A stretch of DNA of 64,000 bases from DATLGB01 sp963724135 (GCA_963724135.1 CAVRTA010000004.1:62001-126000), one strand, 5' to 3'. Positions 15,297 through 25,151 are shown, counted from the stretch's first letter. Notes: a model not told the origin generated them from the letters alone. A program made the numbers and translations.

Positions 15297-17711
15297 ATGC
15301 GTTTTCTGGCGGGCGTCATCACCATCGGAGCGCTCGCCTTGCCCGCACCGGCTGCCGCCTGCCCGAGCACGCCCAAGTCCAACGGCACCGGCTACAAGCC
15401 TCGAACCAACGCGCAATCGCTCGCGCCCGCGGGGACGGGGCCCGACATCCTGCACAGCGCACTCCCCACGTCGCCGCAGCTGGAGAACACGCGCAACTGG
15501 AGGGCGCCGCCGATCCTGGTCTCTGGCGCGCAGGCGTACCGCCGGGGCGAGTTCCTCTATCAGGACTTCCTCTATGACGATCGGGCCCTGAGCTACCCCG
15601 CCGACGCGGGAAAGAGCCTGGCGGGCAATGCCGCCGACTTCGTCGAGGTGCGCATCGAGCCGCTCAAGCGGGCCACGGCGATTCGCATCACGCTGAACTC
15701 GATGATCGCCCCTGACGCCGCGATGATGACGATCGGTCTGGGCGGCGACGGGCAGCCTCAGGCCATGCCGCATAACGCCGGGGCGAAGATGTCTGCCGAC
15801 GTCTTCGTGACGGCTCGCGGTTGCACGGGCGACATCGTCCGTGCGGCCGACGGCGCGCCGCTCGCCGATCCGAAGGTCGTCACCGATCCCAAGCGCCGGC
15901 AGCTGCACATCGAGGTTCCGTACTCCGCGTTCGACCCGCGCGGGCGTGCGGTGCGGGTCGGTGCCGCCGTCGGGCTGTGGGACGCGCAGACGGGCGACTA
16001 TCTACGGCCCGATTCTGCCAAGCCCGCGTTCTTCAATGTCGCCTTCCGCGAGTACGGGCCGTGGGTCCAGAACACGTGGATGGACGCCAGCCAGAACGCC
16101 GCGCTCGCCGCTGGGGACCTGAGCCCGCTGCATGCGATCGTGGACTTCCGCAGGCTCGCGAAGCGCAAGGACGACGAGACGGGCGTGCCGCGGACGGGAC
16201 CCATGAATCGCATCATGGTCAGCCGCTTCGAGACCGTGCAGGGTCGCGGCAACTCGGCCGGCGGCGACATCTTCGGCAACTACGTCTGCGATCCGCCGGC
16301 CTGCACCTACCAGTTCTCCGGGCGGCTGCAGCCCTACTCGGTCTATGTCCCCGCGACCCCGCGGCCGCGTGATGGCTACGGCCTGGTCGTGAACCTCCAT
16401 GGCGCCGACTCCAACCACAACCACTTCGAGGGCTTCAGCACCGAGCCGCCGCTGTCGGTGTGGCAGATGCTCGCGGAGGAGGGCCACCCGTCGATCATGA
16501 TGATGCCCAACGCGCGAGGGAAGACGTACTGCTACTACGGCATGGCCGGCGCGGACGTCTTCGAGGCGTGGGCCGACGTCGCCTCGCACTACCGGCTCGA
16601 CCCGCGCCATGCGCTGCTGACCGGCTCGTCGATGGGCGGGTTCGGGACCTACAAGCTCGGGACCCAGTTCCCCGACCTGTTCAAGGCGATCCTCCCGAAC
16701 ATCGCCCCCGAGATCTGCGCCCTCACGGAGGCCGGCGCGCCGGGCGGGGCACACACCGGCGAGACCGGCATCGGTGACGCGTTCGCCAGCCTGCGCAATG
16801 TCCCCGTGCTCGCAACGGCCGGCCTGGACGACCCGCTGGTCAACCTCGGCATCACCACCCGCAGCGCGGGTCGCCTCGACGGGCTCGGATACCGCCATGA
16901 CTTCTGGCACTTCCAGAGCACCGATCCCGGCAACGGCCACGCGGAGTACCGCCAGTTCGTGCGCGACGAGTTCCGCTCGGTGAACCGCAGCGCGAGCGTC
17001 GTCGAACGTCACCCGCGCCGCGTCACCTTCGTGCTCAACGGGTTCGTCAGCGACGATCGCTACGGCCTCCGCTCGGACCACGCCTACTGGGTCAGCGGCC
17101 TGCAGCTCGCCGACCCGGGCGCGAGCCCGCCGATGGGGACGATCGACGTGATCTCCGGCGCGATCGCGGCACGGGCCCAGACAACGCTGCCGACCGAGTT
17201 CGCCAGCGGTGGCTTCTTCAACGGCGCCCGGGCCTACAAGCGTCAGTCGCGCCGCTGGCGCGCCGGCGACCCCGAGCCCCTCAGCAACGCGTTCACCATG
17301 ACGGCCACGAACCTCAAGTCGGCTGAACTCGATGTCCGCCGTATGGGATTGTCGGGGTTCCGCACGGTCGACGCGGCGGTCGAGACGAACTCGCCGCTCG
17401 AGTTGCGCCTGCGCTGGAGCCCGGGCTCCGCGACCACGGTCAGGCTGCCGGCCGGGACTTCGAGCCTGCGCATGGCGCGGCCCTGCATGCCGCGCAAGGT
17501 GACCGTGCGCATGCGGGCACCGCGCGGCGACCGGTTACGCACCGTCCGGGTCTTCGTCAACGGCCGCCGCACCCGCACGATCAGAGGCCGCGCGGCGCGC
17601 AGGGCGATCCGCATCAGCATCCCGGCCACCGGCGCCCGCGTGAGCGTGCGGGCGACCACGCGCGAGGGCCGGCGCCTGGTGCGGCGCAGGACCTACCGCG
17701 GCTGCCGCTGA
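15297..17711 (+). CDS. Large secreted alpha/beta-hydrolase (esterase/peptidase-like)
   Basis: 804 residues. Signal peptide MRFLAGVITIGALALPAPAA. The N-terminal ~330 residues form a beta-rich domain (PLKRATAIRITLNSMIAPDA). The hydrolase domain begins near GYGLVVNLHGADSNHNHFEG (oxyanion region HG). Its nucleophile elbow is LLTGSSMGGFGTY, with Ser near residue 445, and HDFWHFQSTDPGNGHAEYRQ carries a candidate His. The last ~100 residues are Arg-rich beta repeats (RVFVNGRRTRTIRGRAARRA). The substrate is unknown; polyester or peptide are both possible. It overlaps the convergent LVIVD-type gene by 19 bp. Confidence 0.75.
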   Translation: MRFLAGVITIGALALPAPAAACPSTPKSNGTGYKPRTNAQSLAPAGTGPDILHSALPTSPQLENTRNWRAPPILVSGAQAYRRGEFLYQDFLYDDRALSYPADAGKSLAGNAADFVEVRIEPLKRATAIRITLNSMIAPDAAMMTIGLGGDGQPQAMPHNAGAKMSADVFVTARGCTGDIVRAADGAPLADPKVVTDPKRRQLHIEVPYSAFDPRGRAVRVGAAVGLWDAQTGDYLRPDSAKPAFFNVAFREYGPWVQNTWMDASQNAALAAGDLSPLHAIVDFRRLAKRKDDETGVPRTGPMNRIMVSRFETVQGRGNSAGGDIFGNYVCDPPACTYQFSGRLQPYSVYVPATPRPRDGYGLVVNLHGADSNHNHFEGFSTEPPLSVWQMLAEEGHPSIMMMPNARGKTYCYYGMAGADVFEAWADVASHYRLDPRHALLTGSSMGGFGTYKLGTQFPDLFKAILPNIAPEICALTEAGAPGGAHTGETGIGDAFASLRNVPVLATAGLDDPLVNLGITTRSAGRLDGLGYRHDFWHFQSTDPGNGHAEYRQFVRDEFRSVNRSASVVERHPRRVTFVLNGFVSDDRYGLRSDHAYWVSGLQLADPGASPPMGTIDVISGAIAARAQTTLPTEFASGGFFNGARAYKRQSRRWRAGDPEPLSNAFTMTATNLKSAELDVRRMGLSGFRTVDAAVETNSPLELRLRWSPGSATTVRLPAGTSSLRMARPCMPRKVTVRMRAPRGDRLRTVRVFVNGRRTRTIRGRAARRAIRISIPATGARVSVRATTREGRRLVRRRTYRGCR

Positions 17712-19612
17712 CGCGCGACCGCGCCGGCGAAGCGCAACGTGAAGGTGAGCCGGCGGACACGCGGGCGGATCTTCACCGTGGCCACGATCCGGCATGTTCG
17801 CCGGACACGCAGCCGCGTCCGCCGCAGCGTGCGTGACCGGCTGCGCACCGTGAGAGTCGCCCGGCCGCGGCAGGCTCGCCGACTCTTCGTGACGACGCGC
17901 GCCGCGATCCGGAAGCGCCCCCGAGGAACCCGAACGACGCGCAGCCGGAGCGCCGGTTTCGGCTTGCGGGTCCGCGTGACGTTCCCCGGCGCCGGTTTGC
18001 CGATCCCGTCGAAATTTGCGGTCGGACAGGTCGAGCCCGGGTTGTACTGCGCGTAGAAGTAGTCGTCGTACTCCGGGCAGCGCGCTGCGCCCTCGAACGG
18101 CCAGACGCCGCCCTCGAAGCGCGCGACGTAGAACCCCTGGGCGTCGTTGACGAAGAGGATCAGGCCGCGCTCGGCGAGCACGACCGGCCGCGCGCCCGTT
18201 CCGACCACGAGGGTCGTGCCGGGGTTGTAGTAGCCGATCTCGACCGGCCGGCGCGGGTTGCGGATGTCGGTCACGCGCATGCCGGCGCCGAAGTAGTCGC
18301 AGGCCATGATCGTCGGGTCGTACAGCCGGTCGGGCGAGCAGTGGTGGACGCTGTAGCCGAGCCCGTTGAACCCGCCCTCCCCGGTCACCTCCGCGCAGTG
18401 CTGCGGCAGGTGGACCTCGAGTAGCGCCGTGGACACGAGCTTCGGGTGGCGCTCGTCGGCGAGGTCGTAGATCCGCGGGTAGCCGAAGTTCGCCCAGTTG
18501 TCCTTGACGCGCTGGCACTCCGCCGCGCCGGAGCGCTCGCCGTACTGGATCAGGAACGGGTGACCGTGGTAGGTGACGCGGTAGGCGGCCTGGCACCACT
18601 GGTTGTCCTCGAGCGGGATGCCGGCGAGCAGGCGCGGCCGCGGGTTCGGCCGCCGCGCCGCGACCTCCGACGTGTCGACGATCCACAGCTTGTCCCGCGG
18701 CGGCGACTGCTGCTGGCAGATGTAGGAGCGGTTGCCGTCCTCGGTCGTCGACCCGCCGTGGGTCTGCGTCTCGAACGTCCACGCCGCGAGCACCTTCGGC
18801 CGCGCCGGGTCCGAGATGTCGACCGGATGGACGGTCGGCGCGCCGTCGGCGCCGGTCGAGCTCATGTAGTAGGTCAGGCCGTCGGGCGAGAACCAGCCCT
18901 CGTGGCCGTCCGCGGGTGCCAGGTTGGTGCTCGAGATCAGGCGCGGCCGGGCGCAGTCCTCGGACACGTCGTAGATGTCGAGGTAGCCGTTGAGCTGCCT
19001 GCCGACCTCGGTCAGCGACCAGCGGTCGGCCACCAGCAGCCCGCGCTTGGCGTTGACGCGCAGCGACTCCCAGGGGCTCAGCATCGCGGGCGTCGTCAAG
19101 AGGCCGGTCGAGACGGGGTTCGACGGATCGGAGAAGTCGATCACCTGGGTCCCCGTGACGTCGCTCCCGGCGCCGAAGTACGCGCAGTGCTCGAACGCCT
19201 CGAGCGTGCCCCCGCTGCCGCTCGGATACCGCCCGATGACCTCGATGTTGCAGTTGTATCCCTGCGCCGCCCGTCCCGAGGCGATGTCGCCCGGCGGCAC
19301 GCGTCCTTGGAGGTCGGTCTCAGGCATGTCGCCCGGCTGGCAGGGCAGCTGCGGCACCGCGCGGCGCGGGCCGAAGCGGATCGCGCCGGTCCCCTGCCTC
19401 CTCACCGTGGGCGCCGGCGCGCCCGCGGACGCCATCACCGCCGAGCTCGGACCACCCTGGTGGTCCGCGCCCAGCAGGAGCGAGCCGGCGTCGAGCAGGT
19501 AGTTGAACCTCGCGACGTCGTCGCTGCGCCCGGTCGCGGCGGGCGACGGTACCGCGAGCGCGGTGACTAACACGAGAACCGTCACAGCCACCCGTCCTTT
19601 GCGCGGGCCCAT
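17693..19612 (-). CDS. Secreted LVIVD/beta-propeller-type protein
   Basis: 639 residues. Signal peptide (VAVTVLVLVTALAVPSPAA). The middle has repeated blades with the LVIVD pattern: TGTQVIDFSDPSNPVSTGL, LDIYDVSEDCARPRLISST and VHPVDISDPARPKVLAAWTF, then GMRVTDIRNPRRPVEIGYYN. A low-complexity Arg-rich C-terminal domain follows (from about residue 540). It belongs with the larger paralogue at 56445-58892. The family is extracellular and of unknown function; such propellers usually bind ligands or partners. The terminal ~19 bp overlap the convergent esterase gene. Confidence 0.75.
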   Translation of the reverse strand: MGPRKGRVAVTVLVLVTALAVPSPAATGRSDDVARFNYLLDAGSLLLGADHQGGPSSAVMASAGAPAPTVRRQGTGAIRFGPRRAVPQLPCQPGDMPETDLQGRVPPGDIASGRAAQGYNCNIEVIGRYPSGSGGTLEAFEHCAYFGAGSDVTGTQVIDFSDPSNPVSTGLLTTPAMLSPWESLRVNAKRGLLVADRWSLTEVGRQLNGYLDIYDVSEDCARPRLISSTNLAPADGHEGWFSPDGLTYYMSSTGADGAPTVHPVDISDPARPKVLAAWTFETQTHGGSTTEDGNRSYICQQQSPPRDKLWIVDTSEVAARRPNPRPRLLAGIPLEDNQWCQAAYRVTYHGHPFLIQYGERSGAAECQRVKDNWANFGYPRIYDLADERHPKLVSTALLEVHLPQHCAEVTGEGGFNGLGYSVHHCSPDRLYDPTIMACDYFGAGMRVTDIRNPRRPVEIGYYNPGTTLVVGTGARPVVLAERGLILFVNDAQGFYVARFEGGVWPFEGAARCPEYDDYFYAQYNPGSTCPTANFDGIGKPAPGNVTRTRKPKPALRLRVVRVPRGRFRIAARVVTKSRRACRGRATLTVRSRSRTLRRTRLRVRRTCRIVATVKIRPRVRRLTFTLRFAGAVARQRQPR

Positions 19613-19825
19613 GACGAGAAGCTAGCTGTCCGACCGAGGACTGATGGACGCGGTCGGCTTGACCTGAGCCCCTGTGCTGTGTGACGCGCGCTTCGCTGCC
19701 GCTGAGCGGCGTGCGCAGCGTTTTCCGGGGTTCGAGGAGGCGCTTGCGGGCGAGACGGCGGTAGAGGCGCTCGTCGCCTTCGCCTGGAACGTGCCGCTCG
19801 ACCTTGCGTCCGGCAAGCGAACGCC

Positions 19826-19855
19826 GGAGGGCCCCGCGCGGCGGCGGGGCCCTCC
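19826..19855. terminator. Hairpin terminator
   Basis: A perfect 12-bp stem (ggagggccccgc / gcggggccctcc) with a 6-nt loop lies just past the stop of the collagen-like gene. There is no strong U-tract, as usual for GC-rich actinobacteria. The rest of 19613-19880 shows no supported gene. Confidence 0.75.
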
Positions 19856-19880
19856 GATGCCTCGACTTGGCCGGCGGGGT

Positions 19881-20693
19881 TCAGTCCCTGGGGCCCGAGA
19901 TGATCACGTAGAACCGCTTCCGGTTCGGGGTGTTGTTCACCGTGGGGGAGTTGGCGTCCGAGGTCCGCTGCCCGTCGCTCAGGCGGGGGCTGACGACGAA
20001 GTAGTTCTTCGCGTCGGTGGGAACGGACGCTCCGCCGGTGTTGACGTCCATCGGTGCGCAGACGACGATCCCCGGCAGTCCGCACTGCGTCGCGGTGATC
20101 TCGCCTGAGAACTCCGCGTTCGAATCCGGGATGGGCGTGCTGCCGTTGGTGGCGGCATCTGTGTCCTGGTTGGTCTGGTTCTGGAGTGCGATCGTCGCGA
20201 CGATGCCGTTGTTCGTCAGGTCGGCGTCGCCTGACTCGATGTACACGTTGCCGTTGGCGCCGTTCGCCACTCCCGCGCCCGACGACGGGTACGCGTTGGC
20301 GATGCGGAAGCCGCCGGACTGCCGCTCGATCGCGCCGGCGGCGTTGACGAGAAGCCAGCGGGAGGGACCCTCCGGGCCCGCGGGGCCGGCCGCGCCCGTG
20401 TCGCCCTTCGCACCGGTCGCGCCCGTGTCGCCCTTCGGCCCCGAGGGGAGCTGCCCGGGAGCGAAGTCCGCGTTGAGGAGGGAGCCGTTGCGGACGTCGC
20501 GGGACTTCAGCGAGCCGTTTCTGACATCGGATCCCCTGAGCGAGCCGGTCTTGACGTCGGCGCCCGTGAGTGAGCTGTTCCTGATGTCACCGCCATCAAA
20601 CAGCGAAGCCGCCCGGGCCGGGCCGCCCAGTGCTATGAACAGCGAAAGCATGGCGATGCCGGTCGAGACGCTGGCGAGGTTGATGCGCTTCAT
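19881..20693 (-). CDS. Secreted collagen-like repeat protein
   Basis: 270 residues from ATG 20693, preceded by a strong ribosome-binding site (aagggag, 5 nt away). Signal peptide: SVSTGIAMLSLFIALGGPA. Next comes a pentapeptide-like array (SLTGADVKTGSLRGSDVRNG), then Gly-x-y collagen-like repeats (GPKGDTGATGAKGDTGAAG), then a beta-rich C-terminal domain of about 150 residues (VNAAGAIERQSGGFRIANAY) ending KRFYVIISGPRD. Related two-part proteins are common in Solirubrobacterales and are probably surface-exposed. The repeat region is coding, not satellite DNA. A 12-bp hairpin terminator follows the gene. Confidence 0.8.
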   Translation of the reverse strand: MKRINLASVSTGIAMLSLFIALGGPARAASLFDGGDIRNSSLTGADVKTGSLRGSDVRNGSLKSRDVRNGSLLNADFAPGQLPSGPKGDTGATGAKGDTGAAGPAGPEGPSRWLLVNAAGAIERQSGGFRIANAYPSSGAGVANGANGNVYIESGDADLTNNGIVATIALQNQTNQDTDAATNGSTPIPDSNAEFSGEITATQCGLPGIVVCAPMDVNTGGASVPTDAKNYFVVSPRLSDGQRTSDANSPTVNNTPNRKRFYVIISGPRD

Positions 20694-20821
20694 GTGACTC
20701 CCTTGATGGCTGAACCGTTTGCTGGACGCGTGCGCATCCGACAACTGGGGTTCGCCCCAAGTCGAAAGACGGATCACTTTGTCGGCTTGACTCCGGGCGC
20801 CGGCTGCGGTCGGATATCGCC

Positions 20822-21607
20822 GTGGCGCTCATGGACTTCAACGAGGACGTCGGCCGGCAGCTCGAGGAGATCTACAACAAACGCGACGTGACGCGCCGCC
20901 GCGCCCTCGCGCGCGCCGCTCTGAGGGCACGGCCTGGCGAACGCGTCATCGACGTCGGCTGCGGGCCCGGGTTCTTTCTCAGCGAACTGCTCGCCGAGGT
21001 CGGCCCGGAGGGGACGCTGACGGGTGTCGACAACAGCCCGGACATGCTCGCGTTCGCCCGCCGGCGCACCGAGGGCGCCGAGAACGTCGCCCTGCACGAG
21101 GGCGACGCGCTGTCACTGCCGGTGCCGGATGGCGCCTTCGACGCGGCGATCTGCGTCCAGGTGCTCGAGTACGTGGACGACGCCGCCGGCGCGTTGCGCG
21201 AGCTGCACCGGGTGCTGCAGCCGGGCGGGCGCGCCGTGGTGTGGGACGTCGACTGGACGACGCTGTCGTGGCACTCGAGCGACGGGGCCCGGATGGCGCT
21301 CGTTCTCGACGCCTGGGACAGGCATCTCGTCCATCCGTGCCTGCCGCGGACGCTGACCGCGATGCTGCGCGACGCGGGGTTCGACGAGGTCCGCATGGAG
21401 GGCCATGCCTTCCCGACCGACGAGCTCAGCGACGAGACCTACGGCGGTGCCTTCCTTTCCGTGATCGAGGACTTCGTGCGCGGCCTCGATGACTTCCCGG
21501 CCGCCGAACTCGACGCGTGGGCCGCCGAGCAGCGCGAGCTCGGGGCGCGTGGTGAGTACTTCTTCTCCGTGACGCAGTTCTGCTTCGCGGCGCTCAAGCC
21601 GCGCTGA
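20822..21607 (+). CDS. Class I SAM-dependent methyltransferase
   Basis: 261 residues from GTG 20822; ATG 20831 (MDFNEDVGRQLEEIYNKRDV) is an equally good start. SAM-binding motif I is VIDVGCGPGFFLSELLAE, motif II LTGVDNSPDML, and the later motifs are DGAFDAAICVQVLEYVDDA and LQPGGRAVVWDVDW. The C-terminal ~90 residues probably form the acceptor lid. The fold is that of UbiE/arsenite/small-molecule methyltransferases; the substrate is unknown. It is a single gene divergent from the collagen-like protein. Confidence 0.85.
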   Translation: MALMDFNEDVGRQLEEIYNKRDVTRRRALARAALRARPGERVIDVGCGPGFFLSELLAEVGPEGTLTGVDNSPDMLAFARRRTEGAENVALHEGDALSLPVPDGAFDAAICVQVLEYVDDAAGALRELHRVLQPGGRAVVWDVDWTTLSWHSSDGARMALVLDAWDRHLVHPCLPRTLTAMLRDAGFDEVRMEGHAFPTDELSDETYGGAFLSVIEDFVRGLDDFPAAELDAWAAEQRELGARGEYFFSVTQFCFAALKPR

Positions 21608-21715
21608 GCCGACCGCCGCCGAGATCCCGGGGTGTGACACGCGGGCGGGTCGGGCGGTCGTGATTCTCGCCCGCGGGCCATGGCGGTCCGAGGATCGGCG
21701 GGCGATCATGAAGCC

Positions 21716-21859
21716 ATGACCTCCACCTCCCCGCGCACTCCCCGTCGCTTCACGGTGCTGCCGCTGGTCAGGCGCCCCGCCGCCGGCAAGCCCGCCGTCA
21801 GGCGTTACCTGATCGTCCCGGCCACGAGGACTCCGACCGCCGGCGTCCGCTCGCCATGA
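21716..21859 (+). CDS. Possible 47-residue basic protein
   Basis: An ATG ORF with Thr/Pro/Arg-rich composition (MTSTSPRTPRRFTVLPLVRR, then VRRYLIVPATRTPTAGVRSP), ending TGA 21857. No motif and no clear ribosome-binding site. It fills part of the 282-bp gap 21608-21889, which otherwise shows nothing. Confidence 0.25.
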   Translation: MTSTSPRTPRRFTVLPLVRRPAAGKPAVRRYLIVPATRTPTAGVRSP

Positions 21860-21889
21860 ACGGGTGCGGGCGGTCCTCCTCTCCGGCTG

Positions 21890-23002
21890 TCAGTCGCAGC
21901 CGTCCTCCCCCGGCGCGCTGAGTCGCTCGCCCAGGCGCCCGATGGTGAACGGTCCGTGGTGGCGCGCGACGGTCCTTGCCGTCAGGCCGTCCGCGGCGAC
22001 CGCGGCGTGGATCGGCCGCTGCGGCGTGCAGCGGAGCGTCCGTGCGAAGAGACGGCCGCCGACGGCGACCGGGGCGGAGGCGCCGCGGCGTGCGCGCGGG
22101 TTGGCGGCGACGAGGTCCAGGTCGCGGTCGTAGACGGCGCGCCCGAGCCCGACCGCGACCCCGCCCCGGAACGGCACCACCCAGTTGTCGGGCGACACCT
22201 CGATCTCCCGCAGGACGCTGCCGGTGGTGCGGTCGATGCGCGCGATGTGGCCGGTCGTGGCGGCGAGGATGTGCGGGGTCACGAACGTGTAGACGGTGCC
22301 GGCGAGCTCGACCGGGTGGGTCTTCTCGCCGACCGGTACGAGGGCGTGCTCGTACGGGGCGACCGCGCCGGTCGTGTACGAGAGCGCCACCAGCCCGTCG
22401 CGCAGCGAGGCGCGGGCGAGCCCGGCGTCGATGCCGTCGGGCAGCGGGATCCGGTGGCGCTCGCGCCGGTTGCCCTCAGCGCCGAACTCGTCGACGCGAA
22501 AGCCCGCCCCGCTGCGAAGCAGCACCCGCACACCGCGGCCGCTGAGCTCCTGGCCGAGGCGCTCGGTGAGACGCACCTGCCTCCGCACCCGCCCGGAGGG
22601 GATCGCGATGGACCGCAGCACCTCGTCCGGAGAGCCGCCGAGAGCGACGAGGCGGTCGGCGGTGGGCCACAGCACAGCGGTGGCGCCGCGCGCGGGGATG
22701 GTGAACAGGTGGCGCCCGGAGGCTCGCGCGAACACGACGATGCGCCTGTGCGTGAGAGCCGCGACACGTCGCCGGTCGGGGGAGAGCAGCGTCGCGGTCG
22801 TCCGGGCCGGCAGTGAGGGCCCGCCGGCGCGCGGCTCGAGGTCGTTGGTCAACAGTCGCAGCGGCCCGCCCGTCGGCCCGCCGACGAGGTGGGCGGAAGC
22901 CGCCGGGGCGGCGACCGCGAGGAGGCCGAGGAGCGCGAGGGGGAGGAGGCGCCGGGACACCACTCGCGATCGTATGCCCCTGAGGGTCGAGCCTCGGCTC
23001 AT
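21890..23002 (-). CDS. Secreted beta-propeller-like protein of unknown function
   Basis: 370 residues with a signal peptide (RLLPLALLGLLAVAAPAASA). About 300 residues of short beta-strand repeats follow: TTATLLSPDRRRVAALTHRR, GATAVLWPTADRLVALGGSP, LAGTVYTFVTPHILAATTGH, and IARIDRTTGSVLREIEVSPD. The spacing of about 40 residues suggests a seven-bladed propeller, but no named family is recognised. The C-terminus carries a Cys (GEDGCD). It follows the subtilase on the same strand after 13 bp, so the two may be co-transcribed. Confidence 0.55.
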   Translation of the reverse strand: MSRGSTLRGIRSRVVSRRLLPLALLGLLAVAAPAASAHLVGGPTGGPLRLLTNDLEPRAGGPSLPARTTATLLSPDRRRVAALTHRRIVVFARASGRHLFTIPARGATAVLWPTADRLVALGGSPDEVLRSIAIPSGRVRRQVRLTERLGQELSGRGVRVLLRSGAGFRVDEFGAEGNRRERHRIPLPDGIDAGLARASLRDGLVALSYTTGAVAPYEHALVPVGEKTHPVELAGTVYTFVTPHILAATTGHIARIDRTTGSVLREIEVSPDNWVVPFRGGVAVGLGRAVYDRDLDLVAANPRARRGASAPVAVGGRLFARTLRCTPQRPIHAAVAADGLTARTVARHHGPFTIGRLGERLSAPGEDGCD

Positions 23003-23015
23003 CCCCTCGACGCGC

Positions 23016-25115
23016 CTACGGTTGCGGTGGAGACCCGGCGGCCGGGGGCACCCTTCCGCCCGGGCACGTCTTCGCCCATGACGCGCGCACCGGGCGGGTC
23101 GGCTCGTCGGCCGGCAGGGACGTGGCGCCCGCTACGTAGTAGCCGCCGGCCCAGGACCCCCAGTTGCGCTGGCGGCAGAAGGAGTCCACGACGAACCACT
23201 CGCGTTCGCCGGCCGGCCGCTGCAGGGTTCCCGCGGTGCCGAACAGCGGGTCGAGGATGCGGTCCTGCTCGGCCTGCCAGACGGCGTTGCCCGCCACGCG
23301 CCCGCGGTAGACGCCGTGGCCCTCGCTGAGCAGCATCTCCTCGCCGATCTTCGGCAGGGTGGGGTTGTCGGTGCCCTGGCCGCCGACGCCCAGACCGGCG
23401 AGGCTCTGGAGCGTGCCGTGGAAGAGCCGCGTGCGCAGCTCGGCTGACGTCAGCTCGCCGTCGGCGAGCTCGCAGTCCGGTCGCGCACCGCCGCAGAGCT
23501 GGCTTCCCTGCTTTGCGAGGGGCTGCTTCTTGAGGGACTTGCCGCGCGCGACGACCCCGTCGCTCTGGATCTTGCTGGCGCCCTTGAGGCGGGTGCGCAC
23601 CATGTACAGCGCGCGGCCATACATGCCCGCTACGACCGGCGTCGCGTTCGAGGTCCCGCCGAAGCCCAGCGTCCCCGTTCCGCTCACGGTCTCGGCCCAG
23701 TACGCCGTCGGGTAGTCGCTGCCGACGCCCGCCAGGTCGACGGGCTTGCCCGCTCCGAGGAACGGCCCGTACTGCTCCTCTGTGAACTCGTCGCCGATCG
23801 TCTCGTAGTGGCCGTCCTCGCCCGGCGTGACGGCGCCGACGGTGACGATCCAGTCCGGGCCCTTCTGCGACGAGTAGGTCGTCATGTTCGGGGTGACGAA
23901 GCCGTTCTCCACGCCGTTGCCGGCCGAGAAGAAGATCGTCTGCCCCCGTGCGGTCGCCGCGAGCTGCTCATCCGTGTTCGACGCGCTGTAGACGTTCGGG
24001 CGGAAGTTGGAATGGCCGACAGCGTGGAAGCCGTAGGAGTTGGTGATGACGTCGATCCAGGGCTGCGACATCGCCCACTCGATGGCCTTCTCGCTCTGCG
24101 CGTTGGTGCCGTGGTTGATGAAGAACAGCAGGCACTCGGGGCACGTCCCGTGCAGGTTGCCGACGGACGCGCTGGTCACGCCGACCCCGTGGGCGTCGTT
24201 GGCGCCCAGCAGCGCCCTGTCGGCGTTGTAGGTGAGCGCGCCGATCACCTTGGTTCCCGGCATCCACACCAGGTGGCGCGTGTCGTCCAGGCTGGGCTGC
24301 ACCGACTCCCACACCGCTTGGTCGGCCGCGCGCTGGTCGTCGGTCGAGGTTTCCGCGCGGTGCTCCTCGATGCTCAGGTCCAGGCGCGTGGTGGAGGCGA
24401 ACTGGCCGGCATCGAAACCGGGCAGCCACTCGGCCGCCGGCTGCGACAGCGGCAGGTCGTCACCCGGATCGGCGTTGAGGTGCTGGGGTAGGCGCGACGC
24501 GAGGAAGTCCCAGTGATACGGGTTGATGCCGTTGTCGATCACCGCGATCACGGTGGCGTCCTTGAGACCTCCCTCTCCGTCTCCGGCGAGGCGTCCCGGT
24601 GCGGGCCCCGAGAAGCCGCCGCCGCCACCGCCGCCCAGCGTGGCGCTGCCTGCGTAGGTCCCGGGCTCGGAGACGTCCTGGTTGGTCGCGACCTTCACGG
24701 TGTACGCACCAGGCTCGGCGTTGCCGATCGTGATCGAGGTCTCCGGGTTGCCGGCCTCGCCGCCGTCGAGCACGTAATCGCCATCGGGCTTGACGACCTC
24801 GAGGTAGACGAACCCGCCGGGGGAGAAGTTCTCGTCGGCGCCGGTGGCCTGCGCGGTGACGGTCAGCGCGCCGGCGTCGGCCACCGTGAGCACGAACGTG
24901 TCACAGGTGGGGGCCTCGCAGAGCCCCGTCAGCTCGACGCCGTTGCGGACGACGTAGCCGTGGGCGGTGCCGGCCCACGCCGTCTGCGGGGACGCGGTGG
25001 AGACGGTCCCGCTCGGAGGCGTGGCGGCGGCAGCGGGCATGGCCGCGGCGAGCAGCGCGAGCGACGTCGGCAGGAAGGCACGAAAGAAGGAGCGCATCAA
25101 CCCGCTGCAACGCAT
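23016..25115 (-). CDS. Secreted subtilisin-like serine protease (S8)
   Basis: 699 residues, with a signal peptide in residues 1-31 (start M1 at 25115; M7 is an alternative). A pre-domain of about 150 residues (TFVLTVADAGALTVTAQATG) resembles pre-peptidase/bacterial C-terminal beta-sandwiches. The catalytic domain holds Asp194 in AVIDNGINPYHWDF, His309 in NDAHGVGVTSASVGN, the oxyanion Asn400 in FSAGNGVENG, and Ser489 in GGTSNATPVVAG. All are intact. It is an exported broad-range protease, typical of soil actinobacteria. A C-terminal extension of about 200 residues follows the catalytic domain. Confidence 0.9.
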   Translation of the reverse strand: MRCSGLMRSFFRAFLPTSLALLAAAMPAAAATPPSGTVSTASPQTAWAGTAHGYVVRNGVELTGLCEAPTCDTFVLTVADAGALTVTAQATGADENFSPGGFVYLEVVKPDGDYVLDGGEAGNPETSITIGNAEPGAYTVKVATNQDVSEPGTYAGSATLGGGGGGGFSGPAPGRLAGDGEGGLKDATVIAVIDNGINPYHWDFLASRLPQHLNADPGDDLPLSQPAAEWLPGFDAGQFASTTRLDLSIEEHRAETSTDDQRAADQAVWESVQPSLDDTRHLVWMPGTKVIGALTYNADRALLGANDAHGVGVTSASVGNLHGTCPECLLFFINHGTNAQSEKAIEWAMSQPWIDVITNSYGFHAVGHSNFRPNVYSASNTDEQLAATARGQTIFFSAGNGVENGFVTPNMTTYSSQKGPDWIVTVGAVTPGEDGHYETIGDEFTEEQYGPFLGAGKPVDLAGVGSDYPTAYWAETVSGTGTLGFGGTSNATPVVAGMYGRALYMVRTRLKGASKIQSDGVVARGKSLKKQPLAKQGSQLCGGARPDCELADGELTSAELRTRLFHGTLQSLAGLGVGGQGTDNPTLPKIGEEMLLSEGHGVYRGRVAGNAVWQAEQDRILDPLFGTAGTLQRPAGEREWFVVDSFCRQRNWGSWAGGYYVAGATSLPADEPTRPVRASWAKTCPGGRVPPAAGSPPQP

Positions 25116-25151
25116 GTCACACCCGGAACCTGTGCTCGCCCAGGACGGACG

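Noticed and set aside
20380..20460. Short tandem repeat (collagen-like) as a satellite or CRISPR-like array
   Set aside because: It is in-frame Gly-x-y coding sequence within the secreted protein at 19881-20693, with no spacers.
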